A stretch of 64,000 bases of DNA from Ardenticatenaceae bacterium (GTDB lineage Bacteria; Chloroflexota; Anaerolineae; Promineifilales; Promineifilaceae): positions 2,666,001-2,730,000 of the forward strand of contig JACKBQ010000001.1 of the NCBI GenBank assembly GCA_020634455.1. The letters run 5' to 3'. Positions 59,438-64,000 of this stretch are shown here, one piece after another (position 1 is the first letter of the stretch; every line of letters starts with the position of its first letter). The notes beneath the pieces are model-generated. The model saw only the letters and a program-made list of their open reading frames with translations, had not been told where the DNA came from and ran no database searches. Both the position numbers and the translations under genes were made by a program.

Positions 59438-60700
59438 TTACTGAAACTTTTTGATGACGAGTACCGCGTTGTGGCCGCCGAAGCCGAAAGCGTTGTTGAG
59501 GCAGACCTCTACCTTGGCAGGGCGAGCCTGATTGGGAATGTAGTCCAGGTCGCAGGCTGGATCGGGGGTTTCGTAGTTGATGGTGGGCGGCATGATCTGG
59601 TCCTGGATGGCCATGGTGCAAAAGACGGTTTCGATTGCCCCGGTGGCTCCCATGATGTGCCCGGTCATGGATTTGGTGGAGCTGATGCCGACGCTGTAGG
59701 CGTGTTCACCGAGGGCAGCTTTAATTGCGGCCGTTTCTGAAGCATCGTTCAGCGGGGTAGAGGTGCCGTGGGCGCTGATGTAATCTACATCTTCCGGTTT
59801 TAGGCCAGCGTCGTCCAGCGCTTTGCGGATGGCGCGGGCGGCTCCTGCGCCCCCTTCCGCCGGGGCGGTGATGTGGTGGGCGTCAGTCGTTTGGCCGTAG
59901 CCAACCAGTTCGGCATAGATGGTGGCCCCACGTGCCTGGGCATGTTCCAGGCTTTCGATGATGAGCATGCCCGCGCCCTCGCCGACAACCAGGCCATCCC
60001 GGTTTTTATCGAAGGGCTGGGGCGTGCCGCTGGTTTTGGCGGAGGTAGCCCCGGCGCGCTCAAAGCCGCCCACGGCCACGGAGGCCAAAATGGATTCACT
60101 GCCGCCGGTGAGCATGGCGTCCATCTCGCCGCGCTGCACGGTGCGGAAAGCGTGCCCGATGGCGTCGCAGCCCGCCGCACAGGCGGTGGTGATGGTGGTG
60201 GACGGGCCGTGAATGCCGTAATCAATGGCAATCATGCCGGCCGCGCCGTTGGGCATAATCATGGTGATGGCGAAGGGGCTGACGCGCTTGAGTCCTTTTT
60301 CTAGCACGACGTGTTCTTGCTCCACCAGCGTTTGGATGCCGCCGACGCCAGTACCCAGCGTAATGCCGATGCGCTCCCGGTTCTCGTCGGTGATTTCCAG
60401 GCCGGAGTGGGCAAAGGCTTCACGCGCGGCGACAGTAGCCAACTGCTGGAAGCGGTCGCGGCGGCGAGCATCGCGGCGGCCCAGGTGGGCGTCGGCATCA
60501 AAATCTTTCACTTCGCAGATGGTGCCCATCTCGTGTTCACCTTTGTTGAGCACGACAAAATCGCCCGTGCCGGACTTGCCCGCTTTGATAGCGGCCCAGG
60601 TATCGGGCACGTTGTGGCCCAAGGGGGTAATGACGCCCATGCCGGTAATAACGACACGATGGGCAACGCTTTGCTTATGCTTAGTTGATCCGTTTTGCAT
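59438..60700 (-). CDS. fabF: 3-oxoacyl-ACP synthase II
   Basis: 420-aa condensing enzyme of fatty-acid elongation. Catalytic Cys in TITTACAAGCDAIGHAF, His in SAHGTSTPLNDASE and His in STKSMTGHIMGATGA; the C-terminal NNAFGFGGHNAVLV is also typical. GGGAG lies upstream of the ATG. In many bacteria fabF is next to rnc; here higBA lies between them. No acpP is adjacent. Confidence 0.97.
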   Translation of the reverse strand: MQNGSTKHKQSVAHRVVITGMGVITPLGHNVPDTWAAIKAGKSGTGDFVVLNKGEHEMGTICEVKDFDADAHLGRRDARRRDRFQQLATVAAREAFAHSGLEITDENRERIGITLGTGVGGIQTLVEQEHVVLEKGLKRVSPFAITMIMPNGAAGMIAIDYGIHGPSTTITTACAAGCDAIGHAFRTVQRGEMDAMLTGGSESILASVAVGGFERAGATSAKTSGTPQPFDKNRDGLVVGEGAGMLIIESLEHAQARGATIYAELVGYGQTTDAHHITAPAEGGAGAARAIRKALDDAGLKPEDVDYISAHGTSTPLNDASETAAIKAALGEHAYSVGISSTKSMTGHIMGATGAIETVFCTMAIQDQIMPPTINYETPDPACDLDYIPNQARPAKVEVCLNNAFGFGGHNAVLVIKKFQ

Positions 60701-60730
60701 TCTTCTTCTCCCAAGAGTTGATACATTTTG

Positions 60731-60820
60731 GGAAGTAATTGGGTAATTGGGTAATTGGTAATTCGGTAATTGGCTTATTCAATTACTTAATTACTCAATT
60801 ACTAATTACTGAATTACCTC
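60731..60820. repeat. GGTAATTGGGTAATT palindrome
   Basis: AATTGGGTAATTGGTAATTCGG on the left is mirrored by CAATTACTTAATTACTC and CTGAATTACC on the right. It lies between mazG and fabF and could act as a weak terminator; the fabF promoter must be inside or very close. Confidence 0.6.
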
Positions 60821-60833
60821 TTCACTGGTTCGT

Positions 60834-61145
60834 TTAGTGGCCACTACCCGGATGCCCTTTTGCTTGCCAGCGGGCTTCATATTTTGCCAGGGCAGCGGTG
60901 AGTGCCTGGTCGAGGTCTACGTTTACGGCCGTTGCCAGCTGGCACAAACTATAAAGCATGTCGCCTAATTCGTCGGCTATGGCTGGATTGTCAATCGGGT
61001 CGTGACGGCCGTAATCGGTTGCTTTGAGTAGTTCTTTGGCAACCTCGCCAAATTCACTGAGTAAATCTAAAGCAGTAACACCGGGATCGTGGGTTAAGTT
61101 GTGTTTTTGGGCAAATTTGTGGGCGCGTGCTTGCCAGTTGTCCAT
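60834..61145 (-). CDS. MazG-like NTP pyrophosphohydrolase
   Basis: 103 aa with the all-alpha MazG-like fold. GVTALDLLSEFGEVAKELLKAT holds the first EExxE-like acidic helix and ADELGDMLYSLCQLATAVNVDL the second. The small single-domain size resembles phage- and bacterial-type house-cleaning pyrophosphatases. No operon partner is evident; repeats flank it on both sides. Confidence 0.85.
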   Translation of the reverse strand: MDNWQARAHKFAQKHNLTHDPGVTALDLLSEFGEVAKELLKATDYGRHDPIDNPAIADELGDMLYSLCQLATAVNVDLDQALTAALAKYEARWQAKGHPGSGH

Positions 61146-61149
61146 AACT

Positions 61150-61213
61150 TGAGATTGGAGACTGGAGACTGGAGATTAGTTGATTTACTCAGTCTCCAGT
61201 CTCTAGTCTCTAA
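61150..61213. repeat. GGAGACTGGAGATTAG palindromic repeat
   Basis: GAGATTGGAGACTGGAGACTGGAGATTAG is mirrored by CTCAGTCTCCAGTCTCTAGTCTCTAA. It gives the stop codon of the moaD-moaE fusion gene. Confidence 0.75.
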
Positions 61214-61932
61214 TTATCTGCCTCGGTGGGACGATAATCCCCCTCAACCCAAACCGATTGGTCTTCGCCAACTTCTTTTTTCCAGACGGGGACGATCTCT
61301 TTGAGGCGGTCGATGCCGTAGCGGGCGGCGTCGAAGCAGCCCTGGTCGCGGTGGCCGCTGGCGCAGGCGACGAAGGTGGTGTTTTCGCCAATGTGCAAAC
61401 GGCCGATTCTCTGCACAATCGCCACGCCTTTGACGAGGGGCCACTTTTCCCAAATTTCGCGGGCCACCTGGGCCATTTTTAACTCGGCCATTTCGCTGTA
61501 CGCTTCATATTCTAAGTAGCTCGTTTCGGGCGGCAGGCCGTCGCGCTGGGTTTGGCCACGCACAAAGCCGGTAAAGCTGACCACTGCGCCAATTTCTGGG
61601 CTGGTGAGCTGGGCGTGGATGGCTTCGATGTCCAGCGGCTCGGTGGTGACGGCGAAGTAGGTGGGGTGCGGCAGGTCGTCTGCGCCGCTGCCGCCGCTGA
61701 CGGGGGGAAACATGGCGACTTCATCCTGGGGGGATACGGCCGTATCTCTCCCCGCAAATGATTTGTTCACCGAGACCAGCGCAATCGGCAGTGAAGTTTG
61801 CAGCGCCGGGTAAGCCGCGCCCACCGCTTCCAATAGCGTGGCCACCGTCGCTGGTTCCGCCACCGTGATGCTAATTTTGTTGCTGCCCGCTTTGTCTTTC
61901 AGCGTGGCGAAGAGTTTGATTTGAATTTCCAT
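61210..61932 (-). CDS. MoaD-MoaE fusion (molybdopterin synthase)
   Basis: 240 aa. Residues 1-81 are MoaD, a ubiquitin-like sulfur carrier, ending in PPVSGG (GG at 80-81); residues about 90-235 are MoaE, with SFTGFVRGQT, LEYEAYSEMAE, RIGRLHIGE and FDAARYGIDRLKEIVPVWKKE. Together they form molybdopterin synthase, which adds sulfur to precursor Z. In separate MoaD the GG is C-terminal and is thiocarboxylated. Here it is internal, as in mycobacterial MoaX, so cleavage after GG is expected. moaC is next on the same strand. The stop codon is in a repeat. Confidence 0.92.
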   Translation of the reverse strand: MEIQIKLFATLKDKAGSNKISITVAEPATVATLLEAVGAAYPALQTSLPIALVSVNKSFAGRDTAVSPQDEVAMFPPVSGGSGADDLPHPTYFAVTTEPLDIEAIHAQLTSPEIGAVVSFTGFVRGQTQRDGLPPETSYLEYEAYSEMAELKMAQVAREIWEKWPLVKGVAIVQRIGRLHIGENTTFVACASGHRDQGCFDAARYGIDRLKEIVPVWKKEVGEDQSVWVEGDYRPTEADN

Positions 61933-61941
61933 AGTATGTGA

Positions 61942-62019
61942 ACTAGAGACTGGAGACTAGAGACTGAAAATCTCCAGTCTCCAATCTCTAGTCTCCAGTC
62001 TCCAATCTCCAATCTCCAC
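61942..62019. repeat. GGAGACTAGAGACTGG palindromic repeat
   Basis: Units of CTAGAGACTGGAGACTAG on the left are mirrored by CTCCAGTCTCCAATCTCTAG-type units on the right. It lies between moaC and moaD-moaE and encodes the end of MoaC. Confidence 0.78.
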
Positions 62020-62473
62020 TTTTACCACCAGATTTTTCTACAACGCGCACGTCACTAATGATCATGCCCCGGTCCACGGCTTTGGCCATGTCGTAAATGG
62101 TGAGGGCGGCGACGGAAACGGCCGTTAACGCCTCCATCTCCACGCCCGTTTTACCCTTTAACCGGACTGACGCCTCGATGTCCACGCGGCTGGCGGCGGG
62201 GTTGGGCGTGCAGGTGACGGCCACGTGGCTGAGCATGAGCGGATGGCACATGGGGATGAGGTCGCTGGTGCGCTTGGCGGCCATGATGCCTGCCAACTGC
62301 GCTACCGTCAGCACATCCCCCTTTTTCAGGTTGCCTTCTATTATAAGTGCCAGCGTTTCCGGCTGCATTGTCACGGAGCCGCGGGCAACGGCCACGCGCT
62401 CGGTGTCGTCCTTATCGCCGACATCCACCATGCGGGCGCGGCCAGCTTCATCCAGATGGGTTAACTTTGACAT
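61988..62473 (-). CDS. moaC: Cyclic pyranopterin monophosphate synthase
   Basis: 161 aa. MoaC converts the MoaA product to cyclic pyranopterin monophosphate. Conserved motifs: MVDVGDKDDTERVAVARG, AKRTSDLIPMCHPLMLSHV, GKTGVEMEALTAVSVAALTIYDMAKAVD and SDVRVVEKSGGKSGDW. The final residues GDWRLETGD are encoded by an intergenic repeat and extend the protein beyond its usual end. No Shine-Dalgarno site precedes the ATG; a TATAAT box lies 8 nt upstream. Confidence 0.95.
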   Translation of the reverse strand: MSKLTHLDEAGRARMVDVGDKDDTERVAVARGSVTMQPETLALIIEGNLKKGDVLTVAQLAGIMAAKRTSDLIPMCHPLMLSHVAVTCTPNPAASRVDIEASVRLKGKTGVEMEALTAVSVAALTIYDMAKAVDRGMIISDVRVVEKSGGKSGDWRLETGD

Positions 62474-62481
62474 AGGTTTTA

Positions 62482-62511
62482 ATTATAGTGAGCTATCTGA
62501 AGGTAAGCCAA
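62482..62511 (-). promoter_or_regulatory. Predicted leaderless promoter of moaC
   Basis: On the minus strand TTGGCT (62506-62511) and a perfect TATAAT (62482-62487) are 18 bp apart, and the ATG at 62473 follows the -10 by 8 nt. Confidence 0.6.
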
Positions 62512-62639
62512 TTGGCAAGAAAGAATCAAAAGAAGCTCTGATAACTATTCTTTATAAATCACATTTTGAGTTGAGTTAAAACGTCACAGAGTATAGAATG
62601 ACAAATATTATGCACGGCCAGTACAAATAAGGACACACA

Positions 62640-63626
62640 ATGCTCTGGACACCCACTAATATCTATCAACCAGAACCGTTTGAGAAAGAACGGGATCTCG
62701 AAGAAGCTATTCTTGAAGTTCGTAAAGATCTCTTTGGTGAATCCCGAATCTACCTTGATGTTAAAAAGAAAATTGGTATCTATGGAAAAAAACAAAACAT
62801 TCCCGATGGTTACCTCTTAGATCTCTCTAGCAAGAAAGAACCCAAACTTTATGTGGTTGAAAATGAACTTGCTGTTCATGATCCATTACGTCACATTGCT
62901 GTTCAAATTCTAGAATTCTCACTCTCTTTTGAGACAACACCACAGCGTGTAAAAGAAATCATCAAAAACGCATTGCAAAGCGACCCAAATGCATTATTAA
63001 TTTGCCAAGTCTACGCAAATGAAAATGGTTTTGACAATATTGATTATTTGTTAGAGACCATGATCTACAAGCAATCATTTAACGCGCTGGTTATCATTGA
63101 TGAGATTCCTGACGATTTAGAGACGGTTTTAGTAAGTCGATTTAAATTTCCGGTTGAGATATTGACTCTTAAGCGGTTTCGTTCCGATGCGGGTCAAACC
63201 ATTTATGAATTTGAACCATTCTTAATTGATGTTCCAGCCTTGACTCCAACTAATGACAGCACCGCGCTTGATCCTTCAGATATTAACACCATTGTGGTTC
63301 CTGCACGTGAGGATGGTTTTCAAGAAACCTTTCTTGGCAACGATTGTTGGTACGCAATACGAATTCATAGTAGCATGATTCCCAAAATAAAATATATTGC
63401 TGCATATCAGGTTTCCCCAATATCCGCAATCACGTACGTTGCTGCCGTTCACAAGATAGAACCCTACAAGGAAACCAACAAGTACATTTTGTATTTTGAA
63501 GAACCTGCTAAAAAGATAAAGCCTATAAAGTTGGTTCCAAGAGGGTCAGTTAAAGCTCCTCAAGCTCCAAGATACACTGCCTACAGTAAGCTGATGGAAG
63601 CTAAAAATTTGGATGAGGCTTTTTGA
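62640..63626 (+). CDS. Unknown protein with PD-(D/E)XK nuclease-like N-terminus
   Basis: 328 aa. IPDGYLLDL followed by PKLYVVENELAVHDPLRHIAVQILEF resembles the core of PD-(D/E)XK nucleases such as the NERD or DUF91 type. Asp is present, but the usual E-x-K is ENE, so activity is doubtful. The middle (about 130-180) contains another alpha-beta part; the C-terminal third is beta-rich and may bind a partner. The gene is AT-rich with no ACGGCCGT, suggesting transfer. The next gene starts 2 nt after its stop. Confidence 0.55.
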   Translation: MLWTPTNIYQPEPFEKERDLEEAILEVRKDLFGESRIYLDVKKKIGIYGKKQNIPDGYLLDLSSKKEPKLYVVENELAVHDPLRHIAVQILEFSLSFETTPQRVKEIIKNALQSDPNALLICQVYANENGFDNIDYLLETMIYKQSFNALVIIDEIPDDLETVLVSRFKFPVEILTLKRFRSDAGQTIYEFEPFLIDVPALTPTNDSTALDPSDINTIVVPAREDGFQETFLGNDCWYAIRIHSSMIPKIKYIAAYQVSPISAITYVAAVHKIEPYKETNKYILYFEEPAKKIKPIKLVPRGSVKAPQAPRYTAYSKLMEAKNLDEAF

Positions 63627-63628
63627 TA

Positions 63629-64000
63629 ATGTCTGCAAATGACAAGCTTGAATCAACTTTGGTTGGAGTTGCGGGAGAATATCTTGTTGCTGGAGAGCTG
63701 GCACTTCGCGGTTTTATAGCCTCAATTACCTTGAGAAATAGCAGAGGAATCGACATTATTGCAAGCAATGCAGATGGATCCAGTTCTGTAAGTATACAAG
63801 TGAAAACCAACAGTGACGGCAAGAAAAGTTGGATTTTAAATAAGAAAGCCGAAACATTTTATTCAACCAATCACTACTATGTATTTGTTGCATTACAGGG
63901 TTTAGAGCAGCGTCCGAGTTTTCATATTGTTCCAAGCAAAGTCGTCGCAGAATATACATTATCCTCCCATTCTGAATGGTTGAAAGGTAGTAAGCGGGAT
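63629..64000 (+). CDS. PD-(D/E)XK nuclease-like protein, partial
   Basis: 124 residues are visible before the window ends. The pattern GVAGEYLVAGELALRGF, RGIDIIASN and VSIQVKT is typical of small nuclease-fold proteins: Glu early, Asp in GxDI and Q-x-K as the last motif. It starts 2 nt after the previous stop, so they form one operon. The complete length is unknown. AT-rich like its neighbour. Confidence 0.6.
   Translation, partial: MSANDKLESTLVGVAGEYLVAGELALRGFIASITLRNSRGIDIIASNADGSSSVSIQVKTNSDGKKSWILNKKAETFYSTNHYYVFVALQGLEQRPSFHIVPSKVVAEYTLSSHSEWLKGSKRD

Overview
The window looks like part of the chromosome of a Chloroflexota bacterium, probably of the Anaerolineae or a neighbouring class. 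No rRNA or other direct taxonomic marker is present, so this is inferred from gene content: an EAD-NACHT conflict ATPase, membrane Ser/Thr kinases with FHA and thrombospondin type 3 repeats, Tad-pilus CpaB/CpaF proteins, a DivIC-like protein, a YdiJ-type oxidase and a MoaD-MoaE fusion. Coding density is high and core genes are moderately GC-rich. Two features recur throughout. One is a very frequent palindromic octamer, ACGGCCGT (about 85 copies counted by eye). The other is a large set of short imperfect palindromes between genes, several of which also lie in frame inside conserved genes.

Layout. 0-6.7 kb: tRNA methylthiotransferase mtaB, an MscS channel, leuS behind a probable leucine attenuation leader, a secreted LysM protein and efp. 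6.8-12.4 kb: three consecutive zinc-ribbon genes of unknown function, ridA, an orphan OmpR-type regulator, a nucleoside hydrolase, a small gene and a YigZ/IMPACT protein. 12.4-19.5 kb: a possible small RNA or peptide unit, a 983-residue YdiJ-like FAD/Fe-S oxidase, an EAD-NACHT membrane protein and an aminotransferase. 19.7-28.6 kb: two paralogous kinase-FHA-TM-TSP3 receptors, a cyclic-nucleotide-domain histidine kinase and a small basic protein. 28.6-34.2 kb: pgk, crcB, a PqqB-like hydrolase, an aspartate-type aminotransferase and cpaF. 34.4-34.8 kb: tRNA-Phe, tRNA-Gly and tRNA-Cys.

34.8-43.5 kb: an M3 oligopeptidase, a DtxR regulator, an NrtR-like Nudix regulator, two CpaB paralogues, a DivIC-like protein, an M24 peptidase and a membrane LysM protein. 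43.7-53.2 kb: a dGTPase, a membrane HEXXH protein, a cupin, a small alpha-beta barrel protein, a LuxR regulator, an NTF2-like protein, a MerB-like protein, a TPR protein, a CoaE-GNAT fusion and an ABC-F ATPase. 53.2-55.6 kb is an accessory patch: an IS630-family element with a -1 frameshift, remnants of two toxin-antitoxin modules and an unknown gene. 55.7-62.5 kb: rpoD, an RmlD-like reductase, rnc, a higBA module set between rnc and fabF, mazG, a moaD-moaE fusion and moaC. The right edge (62.6-64 kb) is AT-rich and carries two genes that resemble PD-(D/E)XK nucleases; the second runs off the window.

Several promoters share one design: a -35/-10 pair with an 18-bp spacer and a -10 box 6-8 nt before the start codon, which predicts leaderless mRNAs. 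Other genes have good Shine-Dalgarno sites, so both modes of initiation seem to be used.
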